Source of the DNA: Maribacter aestuarii
GTDB lineage: Bacteria; Bacteroidota; Bacteroidia; Flavobacteriales; Flavobacteriaceae
Assembly: GCF_027474845.2 (NCBI RefSeq)
Contig: NZ_CP107031.2
Location: 3,487,001 to 3,551,000, forward strand
Direction of reading: 5' to 3'
Length of the DNA: 64,000 nucleotides
The notes below the pieces were generated by a model. That model saw only the letters and a list, made by a program, of their open reading frames with translations. It was not told the DNA's origin and did no database searches. Every line of letters begins with the position of its first letter. Position 1 is the first letter of the stretch. Positions 1-8,268 of the stretch are shown one piece after another. Both the position numbers and the translations under genes were made by a program.

Positions 1-22
1 TGCTCGTAAAAATTATCTAAAA

Positions 23-400
23 TTACTTTTTATCCAAACTGAATTTTCCTGGACCTAGTAAGGCGATAGTAATAAAAGCCACTAGATAGAACAAAGCCTT
101 TTCCTTATCCGCAAAGGGGTCCGAGGCATGAGCTATAAAAGCAGCAACAGCCATGGTAATAGCAGTTGGAATAGCGAATAGTCTAGTCTTATAACCCAAA
201 ATAATGAGTAAGGGGCAAATAAACTCACCCAAAACGGCCAAAAACAATGAAGGTGCGGCACCTATTCCTATAGGGTCACCAAATTCAAAATTACCGGCAA
301 TCAGCTTTTGAAATTTGGGTAAACCGTGTGTCATCATCATTACGGAAACGGCAATTCTAAAAAATGCCAGACCAATATTATTTAAGAGGGAATTTTTCAT
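23..400 (-). CDS. DoxX family membrane protein
   Basis: A 125-residue, very hydrophobic protein with about four membrane helices. The order of segments fits the DoxX family: an N-terminal helix carrying the MMMTHGLPK motif, a glycine-rich loop, a helix after LGEFICPLLIILG, and a last helix ending in LLGPGKFSLDKK. DoxX proteins are small inner-membrane proteins, linked in some bacteria to redox or thiosulfate metabolism, but their biochemical role is mostly unknown. It lies 29 bp downstream of the kinase/aminotransferase fusion on the same strand and is probably cotranscribed with it. Family assignment is confident; function is not. Confidence 0.85.
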   Translation of the reverse strand: MKNSLLNNIGLAFFRIAVSVMMMTHGLPKFQKLIAGNFEFGDPIGIGAAPSLFLAVLGEFICPLLIILGYKTRLFAIPTAITMAVAAFIAHASDPFADKEKALFYLVAFITIALLGPGKFSLDKK

Positions 401-429
401 GGATAAGTTCGTTTAGGGAGCTAAAAGTA

Positions 430-2691
430 TTAAATTTTTAGGGTTTCCCCCAAAATTAGATCCATTTCGTTAATCAATTGATTCACGTTCTGCCGATTGA
501 AATAAAGAGGTGGTTTTATTTTTAGCACATTGTCGTATGGGCCGTCCGTACTGACCAGTATGTGGTTGTCCCTTAATCGATTCTTTAGGATATTAGCCAA
601 CTTGGTGCCGGGAGCTCTGTGCTGGTCCAATAGCTCGACGCCTAAAAATAGACCTTCGCCACGAACATCGGCAACTTCTTGATAGTTCTTGACCAAAGTT
701 TTGAGTTCGTCCTTTAAATATTTTCCAACTAAACGAGCCTGCTCTTGCAGGTTCTCTGTTTCTATTACATCCAAAACGGCTTCACCAATAGCACAGGAAA
801 CAGGATTGCCGCCAAATGAACTAAAGAACTCCATACCATTGTCAAAGCTATCCGAGATTTCCGTTGTGGTAACTACAGCACCAATGGGGTGCCCATTTCC
901 CATTGGTTTACCCAGAATAACCATGTCCGGAACAACGTCATACATTTCATATCCCCAAAAGAAAGCTCCTAAACGACCAAACCCAACTTGTACTTCATCA
1001 CTTATACAAATCCCACCTTGCGCCCTTATTTTAGGATAAATTTTATTTAAATAGTTCCTTGGTAGTGGTACCTGACCACCGCAGCCCACAATGGGTTCGG
1101 CTATGAAGGCGGCAATTTCACCCTCATTTTCTGTAATCCTTGAGAAGGTCTCTTTTACAAAGTGAGCAGCTGCGTCGTTTTCATTTTTAAAACCAGATTC
1201 AAACACCTTGGGCAAAGGAGCCTCCACAATATTATTTGCTTTTCCGCTTCCTCCTTTATGGTTGTATTTGTAATGACTGATATCTATACCATTTTGGGTA
1301 TTTCCATGATAGCCATGTTCCAGCACCATTATTTTTTTCTTTTTGGTATGTGCCTTTGCCATTCTAATGGCCAAGTCGGTTGCTGCGCTCCCGGAATTCA
1401 CAAAGAATACCTTATTCAAAGAAGGGGGGAGTTTTGCCAACAGCTTTTCGGAGTATGACAAAAATTCATCATAAAGGTACCTTGTATTGGTATTCAGCCT
1501 GGCCAATGTCCGCTGCCCTGCCTCCACTACCTTCGGATGACAATGTCCCACTTGCATGATATTATTGTAGGCGTCCAAAAAGGTATTTCCGTTTGTGTCA
1601 TACATGTACTGAAAGGCGGACCTTGACATTTGAATGGGATGGCTGTAACTCATGGAAAGCGCCCCGCTGAAATTTCTCTTCCGCTGTACAAGTTGTTTCT
1701 CCAAATCTTGTTTTTGCGTCTTTTCAAAGCTGCAGGCTGCTCTTAATGTATCTTTCGCGAGGATTGGATTTATTTGAATCCATTTTCGAAGTAAATCCCA
1801 CGCGGGCTTTTCACTGATTGTTATATATTCCGAATTTGGCTTCTGTTTTTTGGCATGTGCTGAATTGCATACACTAGTGCTAAGACGGGCCGCAATTAGA
1901 TAGTAAAGGGCATCGATTTCATGAACGAGTAGGGGATAATAGGAATGGTATGTTTGAATGATAACGGCGGCTACCTTTAACGGCTCTTCCTTGCCCATAA
2001 GCATGTAAGTCAATCCAACTGCCAACTCGTTGATGAGCCAAGAACTACACATATCCCCAAAATCTATAATTCCTGAAACCCGACCATTTTGAGTGAGAAC
2101 GTTCCAATCGTTCGCATCATTATGTATAATGCTTTTTCGGAATGTATCCTGAATTGGATAAATATTTTCATCGAAATGAAGAAAAAAATAGTGAACTAGG
2201 CTTCGGTCCATGGGATTATCTATTTCCTCTAGGAATCTTTTATTCTTCTTAAAATACTTTAAGTCCCACTGGATTTCTTTTCCGTGTAACGCAGCATCGT
2301 AAAGGCCTAAGAGTGATTTGTCCATTAACGCCAAAGCCTTCCCGAATGATTCCAAAATTTCAGTGCTATGTTCAACTTCACTAATAAATTTACCCTCTAA
2401 AAAAGGTAAAAGTCGATACAGTGAATTATCAATGATTGTATAAGGTGTCCCATTACTATTCAAAATGGTAAAGGGAACTTCTATACCATTTGCCTTTCTG
2501 AGCTTTGTAAGAACCTTTTCTTCACCCTCCAGTAAAGCAAAAAGCTCATCAGAAAAAGGATAAACTTTTAAAACGAAACTATTTGTAGGGCTGCATACTT
2601 TATAATTAATGCTGTCATAGCCCTCAAGTTTAGAAAGGACTATATCCGATAATCCATAGTGCACTTTTAAGACTTTCCGTTCTGCTATCAT
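430..2691 (-). CDS. Kinase (APH fold)-class III aminotransferase-fold fusion; possible phospho-amine kinase/phospho-lyase
   Basis: A 753-residue two-domain protein. Residues about 1-320 are an aminoglycoside-phosphotransferase-like kinase with Brenner's motif (H190, D192, N197) and the metal-binding IIDFGD (D210). Residues about 335-753 are a class III PLP enzyme with the ISDEVQVGFGR motif (565-573) and probable PLP lysine K595 in LGKPMGNG. In animals, hydroxylysine kinase (APH fold) and phospho-hydroxylysine or phosphoethanolamine phospho-lyases (class III fold) act in sequence. A fusion of the same two folds suggests one protein that phosphorylates a hydroxylated amine and then eliminates phosphate and ammonia. 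That is inference; an ordinary transaminase is possible. The ATG at the 5' end is followed directly by the kinase domain, so the protein looks complete. Confidence 0.8.
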   Translation of the reverse strand: MIAERKVLKVHYGLSDIVLSKLEGYDSINYKVCSPTNSFVLKVYPFSDELFALLEGEEKVLTKLRKANGIEVPFTILNSNGTPYTIIDNSLYRLLPFLEGKFISEVEHSTEILESFGKALALMDKSLLGLYDAALHGKEIQWDLKYFKKNKRFLEEIDNPMDRSLVHYFFLHFDENIYPIQDTFRKSIIHNDANDWNVLTQNGRVSGIIDFGDMCSSWLINELAVGLTYMLMGKEEPLKVAAVIIQTYHSYYPLLVHEIDALYYLIAARLSTSVCNSAHAKKQKPNSEYITISEKPAWDLLRKWIQINPILAKDTLRAACSFEKTQKQDLEKQLVQRKRNFSGALSMSYSHPIQMSRSAFQYMYDTNGNTFLDAYNNIMQVGHCHPKVVEAGQRTLARLNTNTRYLYDEFLSYSEKLLAKLPPSLNKVFFVNSGSAATDLAIRMAKAHTKKKKIMVLEHGYHGNTQNGIDISHYKYNHKGGSGKANNIVEAPLPKVFESGFKNENDAAAHFVKETFSRITENEGEIAAFIAEPIVGCGGQVPLPRNYLNKIYPKIRAQGGICISDEVQVGFGRLGAFFWGYEMYDVVPDMVILGKPMGNGHPIGAVVTTTEISDSFDNGMEFFSSFGGNPVSCAIGEAVLDVIETENLQEQARLVGKYLKDELKTLVKNYQEVADVRGEGLFLGVELLDQHRAPGTKLANILKNRLRDNHILVSTDGPYDNVLKIKPPLYFNRQNVNQLINEMDLILGETLKI

Positions 2692-2774
2692 TTAAAACTT
2701 TATTCAAGACTAAAATAATCATTAACAGGGCCCTGAACTAACGAGATATAATATTTTATTCCGGCTCCTAAAAA

Positions 2775-2805
2775 TTGCTTCGATCCTCCGTATAGCTTAT
2801 ATTTA
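2775..2805 (+). promoter_or_regulatory. Candidate promoter of the M16 peptidase gene
   Basis: TTG at 2775-2777, then 20 bp, then TATATTTA at 2798-2805. This matches the Bacteroidota primary-sigma pattern (TTG, 19-20 bp, TAnnTTTG) except for the last base. The ATG at 2831 follows 25 bp later. Confidence 0.4.
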
Positions 2806-2830
2806 TGAATATTCAAAACAAACATCAATC

Positions 2831-5610
2831 ATGAAAAAATTAGTATTACTTTTTTTGGTTTCGGTACTTGCCTTAACCACAGTACGAGCACAAGATTTTG
2901 AATTCAAAGCGGATCAAATAGACATAAAATATGAACGTTTTGTATTACCTAATGGATTAACACTATTAGTCCATGAAGATCACAAAGCGCCAATAGCTGC
3001 AGTCAATGTTTGGTATCACGTAGGGTCAAAGAACGAAAAACCAGGTAAGAGCGGTTTCGCCCATTTATTCGAGCATTTGATGTTCAACGGAAGTGAAAAT
3101 TTTAACGATGATTACTTTCAGGCTTTGGAAAGAATAGGAGGAACCGATTTAAATGGTACAACTAACTCCGATCGCACCAATTATTTCCAGAATGTACCGG
3201 TCTCGGCTTTGGACCAAGTGCTGTTTTTAGAATCGGATAGAATGGGTCATCTTTTAGGGGCCATAGATCAAGAAAAATTGGACGAACAAAGGGGTGTTGT
3301 TCAAAATGAAAAAAGACAAGGTGAGAATCAACCCTACGGGAAGCAGTGGGATTTGTTGACCAAAGCGATGTAGCCTAAGGGACACCCGTATTCTTGGACG
3401 GTAATTGGTGAGATGGAAGATCTGAACGCTGCCTCATTAGAATATGTACAGGAATGGTTTAAGTCTTACTATGGTGCGGCTAACGCTGTTGTGGCAGTGG
3501 CGGGTGACATTGATCCACAAGAAGTTTATCAAAAAGTATTGAATTATTTTGGGGACATCCCTTCAGGACCAACGGTGGCAAGACAGGAGATAAATATTCC
3601 AGTACATAACGGGGATACCTATCAAGTGTATGAAGATCGCGTACCTGAGGCAAGGATTTTATTCGCTTGGAACACACCGCAATTTGGCGCTAAAGAGGAT
3701 ATACATTTTGATTTAATATCCTCCATCCTAACTACCGGTAAGAATTCACGACTGTACAAGAGACTGGTTTATGACGACCAAATAGCTAGCTCGGTAGTTT
3801 CCTTTCAGGCTTCAAGTGAGATTGCAGCAATTTTATTACATGGGCCAATGTAAAGCCAGGTGAAGATGTTGCTAAGGTAAGGGCTATTATGGAGGAAGAA
3901 ATTGAAAAGCTTATGAACGAAGGGCCAACGGAGGCCGAACTAAAAAGGGTCAAAGCGGCCTATTTTTCCGGTTTTATAAAAGGTTTGGAACGTATTGGCG
4001 GGTTCGGCGGGGTTTCCGATATTTTAGCATCTAACGAGACGTATTTTGAAGATGCCTCCTATTACAAAAAAGTATTGCAATATGTTGAAGATGCTACAGT
4101 TGAAGACATAATAAGCACTACTAATAAATGGTTTTCCAAAGGAAAACATGTGATTCTGTGTAAGCCGTTTGCGGAATACGAGGTAGTAAAAAGTACGGTA
4201 GACCGCTCTAAATTGCCCGAATTAACGGCTCCCAAGAGCTCTAAATTTCCGACTTTGGAAAGGGCAAAATTATCCAATGGACTAAACGTAGTCTTAGCTA
4301 AAAGAGCCGGCGTACCAACGGTAGTTATGAACCTGATGTTCGACGCGGGTTATAAATCGGATTATTTATCTAGCCCCGGGACCGCGGAATTAGCGATGGA
4401 TTTGTTGGACGAGGGAACAAAAGAAATGAATTCGCTTCAAATAAACGAGCGATTGCAATTATTGGGCGCCAGTCTTTCCACTTTTTCAAGTCAGGATAAC
4501 TCCAACGTCTATCTAAATACTCTAAAACCAAGTTTGGACGCCAGTATCGACTTATTTGCTGATGTCGTCTTAAATCCAGCTTTTCCGGAAAAGGAATTTG
4601 AACGTTTAAAAAGCGAACAAATCAATAGTATTAAGCAGGAAAAATCACAACCTATCACGATGGCCTTACGTGTTATGAACAGGTATCTCTATGGGGAGGG
4701 CCATCCTTATAGTAATCCATATACAGGAACCGGTTATGAGGATACGGTGGAAAAATTGACTAGAGCCGATATCGAAAGCTTCTATAACACATGGATAAGG
4801 CCAAATAACGCGACTTTGGTGGTAACCGGAGATGTTAATATGGCCGAGTTAAAGTCAAAACTTGAAAAGGCCTTTGGTAAATGGAAAAGAGCGGAGGTGC
4901 CCGAAGTTACCTTTAGCGCACCTAAAGTAAATTCTAAAAACACCTTGTACCTCATGGATAGACCGGAGTCTGAACAGTCCGTTATTTTAGCGGGGCATTT
5001 GACCAGTAAATATGGTGACATACCACAAGTGGCCCTGGAACAAATGGTGAGTATACTAGGCGGAGATTTTACGTCCCGTATTAACATGAACCTGCGAGAG
5101 GATAAACATTGGGCCTATGGGGCCGGAGGTTTTGTAATGGGGGCAAAGGAGGAACGTCCATTTATAGTGTATGCTCCCGTTCAAACTGATAAGACTGCCG
5201 AATCTATCACCGAGGTGCGTAAGGAAATATCTGAATTCATATCTACCCGCCCTGTGACACAGGCTGAATTGGACAAGGTTAAAACGAATCAAATCTTAAG
5301 CCTTCCCGGACAATGGGAGACGAACAGTTCTGTAAATAGTTCGGTGGTTAATTTGGTTAAATATGACTTGCCGGATGATTATTACCAGAGCTATGACCAA
5401 AGTGTTCGCAACCTTTCGCTAAAGGATGTGCAGGAGGTAAGTAAGATGGTGGTTAAACCGGATGCCGTGAACTGGTTTATGGTAGGGGATAGGTCCAAGG
5501 TTGCTGATAAATTGGATGAACTTGGCTTTGATGCCATCATAGAGATTGACGCCGATGGTAACCCCAAGATGCCCGCGATGAAAACTCCCGAAAAGGACCT
5601 TAAGAATTAA
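2831..5610 (+). pseudogene. M16 (pitrilysin/insulinase) zinc metallopeptidase, interrupted
   Basis: The combined reading would encode about 926 residues, the normal size for a two-lobe exported M16 peptidase. It starts with a signal peptide (MKKLVLLFLVSVLALTTVRA). The inverted zinc motif HLFEH is at residues 78-82, and the distal glutamate lies near residue 160 in QRGVVQNEKR. Two lesions break it. An in-frame TAG at 3371-3373 stands where homologues read a sense codon (KAM-stop-PKGHPYSW). A one-base deletion near 3826-3828 makes frame 2 run into TAA at 3851, while frame 1 continues NFITWANVKPGED. The second lobe (from about 3829) is fully open to 5610. As read, the locus cannot make the whole enzyme. 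It is either a recent pseudogene or carries sequencing errors. Confidence 0.85.
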
Positions 5611-5630
5611 ATTTATATCACGATTGAATG

Positions 5631-5658
5631 AAAAATCCCGCTCCAAGCGGGATTTTTT
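5631..5658 (+). terminator. Intrinsic terminator after the M16 gene
   Basis: A 9-bp perfect stem, AAATCCCGC (5633-5641) with GCGGGATTT (5647-5655), a TCCAA loop and a run of T. The A-run on the other side means it could also end transcripts arriving from the E1 gene on the minus strand. Confidence 0.85.
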
Positions 5659-5702
5659 AGTTTAACTATTCTTATTTATGAAAAACTTACTGCAAAAAGT
5701 TA

Positions 5703-8114
5703 TTAGTATAAATTAGGAAAATCCTCAGGGTTGGCTTCATGCATTATGGCATAAACCTTTTCAAAAATATCCTCACTGTTTGGTTTGGAGAAATAATCGC
5801 CATCCGTTCCATAAGCCGGCCTATGAGCTTTTGCACTTAAAGTTTGAGGAGCACTGTCCAAATAGATATAGGCACCTTGCTTCTCGACGATTTCATTAAG
5901 AAGATACGCGGAGCATCCTCCAGGAACATCTTCATCTATTACCAACAAACGGTTGGTCTTTTTAACACTTTCTACGACCTTATGCTCAATATCGAAAGGT
6001 AAAAGGGTCTGGGCATCAATTACTTCAGCATCAACACCTACTTCCAAAAGTTCTTTTGCAGCTTTTTCAACAATTCTTAGCGTGGAGCCGTAAGACACCA
6101 AAGTAATATCCGTTCCGCTCTTTACGGTTTCTACTACTCCTATTGGGGTACAAAATTCACCAAGGTTGGTCGGTTTCTTTTCTTTAAGCCGGTAGCCATT
6201 TAAACTCTCAATAACCAGGGCAGGCTCATCACTCTTCATTAGCGTATTATAAAAACCGGCAGCCTGGGTCATGTTCCTAGGTGCTAGAATATACATTCCC
6301 CGCAGCAAATGAATGAGACCACCCATCTCTGAACCCGAATGCCAAATACCTTCTAGGCGATGACCTCTTGTCCTAACGATTAAGGGAGCTTTTTGTTTGC
6401 CTTGGGTACGGTATAAAAGTGTGGCAAGGTCATCGGTTAATGTGGCCATGGCATAGAAGATATAATCTAAATATTGGATTTCGGCAATGGGTCGTAAACC
6501 TCGCAATGCCATTCCAATTCCTTGACCAATTATCGTTGTTTCCCTTATGCCTGTATCGGAAATTCGCAAGGCACCATACTTTTCTTGAAGACCTTCCAGT
6601 CCTTGGTTTACATCACCAATGGCACCGCTATCCTCACCAAAAACCAAAGCGTTCGTATAGGTTTCGAAGAGTTTATCAAAATTGTCCCTTAAAATTATGC
6701 GGCCATCTACTTTTTCTAAATCTTCCTCATAAACAGGTGCTATTGCTTTTATGTTTGTGGCACGATTTTCAGTTTCATTATACAAGTGCGAACTGAACTT
6801 GGATTGTGAGACATCCATAAAATTATTTAGCCAGCTAATCAAAGCATCTCTCTCGCTGGATTTTTCACCTAAAAGGTACCTCAAAGATTTTCTGGCAAAA
6901 ACGGCCAAGTCTTTTTTGATGGGCTCATCAATGGAGATGAGATCATTCTTGATTTTCGTCAGGAAATTTTTATTTGGACTTTTTAAGGAAGCGGCATTAA
7001 TGTATTGAACAAGCCTTTTCTTCTCGATCAGATTTTCCTCTAAAAATTCTGCCCAAGCCTCTTTTTTTGCCTCCCTAACGGTTCTTTTTATTCGTTTTTC
7101 TAGCTCTTCCAATTCTTGGGATGTGGCAATGCCGGATTCTAGAATCCATTCTTTAAACCTTTTGTTACAATCATTGTCGCGTTCCCATTCCAAGCGTTTA
7201 TCGTCCTTATAGCGCTCATGGGAACCTGAGGTGGAATGTCCTTGAGGCTGGGTCAGTTCGGTTACGTGTATAATTACAGGAACATGTTCTTGACGTGCTA
7301 TGTCCGAAGCATTGTCATATGCGTGCATTAGGGCGGTATAGTCCCAACCTTTTACCTTAAGTATTTCAAAACCCTTATGGTTCTCATCCCTTTGAAACCC
7401 TGCTAGTATCTTCGAGATATCTTCTTTTGTAGTGTGGTATTTTGCCGGTACGGAAATTCCGTATTCGTCGTCCCAAATACTTACTACCATTGGTACTTGT
7501 AGAACACCTGCGGCATTAATGGTTTCCCAGAACATTCCTTCGCTGGTGCTGGCGTTGCCAATGGTACCCCAGGCTACTTCGTTGCCCTTGTTGGAAAATT
7601 TGCTACTATCCAGGTAATCTAAATCACGATATAGTTTTGAGGCTTGTGCAAGCCCTAATAGTCTGGGCATTTGACCGGCTGTACAGGAAATATCCGCGCT
7701 GCTATTCTTTTGTTTGGTCAAATCTTTCCAACTACCATCCGGATTTAGGCTATATGTTAAAAAATGCCCACCCATTTGCCTTCCTGCGCTCATGGGTTCC
7801 TTGTCAATATCCGGAGTTGCGTACAATCCGTGAAAGAAGTCTTTTGGTTTTAGGAAACCAAGCGCCATCATAAAAGTCTGATCACGATAGTAACCACTTC
7901 TAAAATCACCATTCCTGAAGGATTTGGCCATAGCCAATTGTGGTAGTTCCTTCCCATCACCAAATATGCCGAATTTTGCTTTGCCTGTCAGGACCTCTTT
8001 TCTACCTAATAAGGAACATGCCCTACTCATAAAGGCGATTTCATAGTCGCTTATTATTTGTGCTTTAAAGTCCTCAAAGGAAATATCGTTACTGGTCTTG
8101 GAAGAGACGTCCAT
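5703..8114 (-). CDS. 2-oxoacid dehydrogenase E1 component, alpha/beta fusion (branched-chain/pyruvate type)
   Basis: A thiamine-diphosphate enzyme of about 803 residues that joins E1-alpha (about 1-330) and E1-beta (about 450-803) in one chain. It would decarboxylate a 2-oxoacid and acylate the lipoyl group of an E2 partner. The beta half shows ALVFGEDSG, a TDTGI-like loop and TLLPFDIEHKVVESV. The alpha half has PQGHSTSGSHERY. The usual GDG...NN cofactor motif is altered to GNA (N187) and DD (215-216). I chose ATG at 8114 over an upstream GTG at 8132 because the GTG lies inside the likely promoter -7 box. Branched-chain 2-oxoacids are the likely substrates, but pyruvate cannot be excluded. 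No E2 or E3 gene lies next to it. Confidence 0.88.
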   Translation of the reverse strand: MDVSSKTSNDISFEDFKAQIISDYEIAFMSRACSLLGRKEVLTGKAKFGIFGDGKELPQLAMAKSFRNGDFRSGYYRDQTFMMALGFLKPKDFFHGLYATPDIDKEPMSAGRQMGGHFLTYSLNPDGSWKDLTKQKNSSADISCTAGQMPRLLGLAQASKLYRDLDYLDSSKFSNKGNEVAWGTIGNASTSEGMFWETINAAGVLQVPMVVSIWDDEYGISVPAKYHTTKEDISKILAGFQRDENHKGFEILKVKGWDYTALMHAYDNASDIARQEHVPVIIHVTELTQPQGHSTSGSHERYKDDKRLEWERDNDCNKRFKEWILESGIATSQELEELEKRIKRTVREAKKEAWAEFLEENLIEKKRLVQYINAASLKSPNKNFLTKIKNDLISIDEPIKKDLAVFARKSLRYLLGEKSSERDALISWLNNFMDVSQSKFSSHLYNETENRATNIKAIAPVYEEDLEKVDGRIILRDNFDKLFETYTNALVFGEDSGAIGDVNQGLEGLQEKYGALRISDTGIRETTIIGQGIGMALRGLRPIAEIQYLDYIFYAMATLTDDLATLLYRTQGKQKAPLIVRTRGHRLEGIWHSGSEMGGLIHLLRGMYILAPRNMTQAAGFYNTLMKSDEPALVIESLNGYRLKEKKPTNLGEFCTPIGVVETVKSGTDITLVSYGSTLRIVEKAAKELLEVGVDAEVIDAQTLLPFDIEHKVVESVKKTNRLLVIDEDVPGGCSAYLLNEIVEKQGAYIYLDSAPQTLSAKAHRPAYGTDGDYFSKPNSEDIFEKVYAIMHEANPEDFPNLY

Positions 8115-8131
8115 AGAATTCAATATTTCCA

Positions 8132-8162
8132 CAAAAATACCAAATCAAATGGATTTTAGCAA
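8132..8162 (-). promoter_or_regulatory. Promoter of the E1 fusion gene
   Basis: On the minus strand, TTG (complement of 8160-8162), 20 bp, then TATTTTTG (complement of 8132-8139), a full match to the Bacteroidota TTG-N20-TAnnTTTG consensus. The predicted start of transcription is a few bases before the ATG at 8114, giving a very short leader. Confidence 0.6.
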
Positions 8163-8244
8163 TCCACAAATACGATTAATTTTTGCATATTTGTCAATAG
8201 AAATAACAAAATGATAAGATATTGATAATTTGGGAAGGAAAAAT

Positions 8245-8263
8245 TATCTTTCAATTAAAGATA
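8245..8263 (-). terminator. Weak AT-rich hairpin downstream of the M1-like gene
   Basis: TATCTTT (8245-8251), CAATT loop, AAAGATA (8257-8263). On the minus strand the hairpin is followed by ATTTTTCC, so it could be a weak terminator 5 bp past the M1-like stop codon. The stem is AT-rich, hence the low confidence. Confidence 0.3.
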
Positions 8264-8268
8264 TCTAA

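Noticed and set aside
8115..8132. GTG start for the E1 fusion gene
   Set aside because: It lies in the -7 box of a good promoter; the ATG at 8114 suits the family start better.
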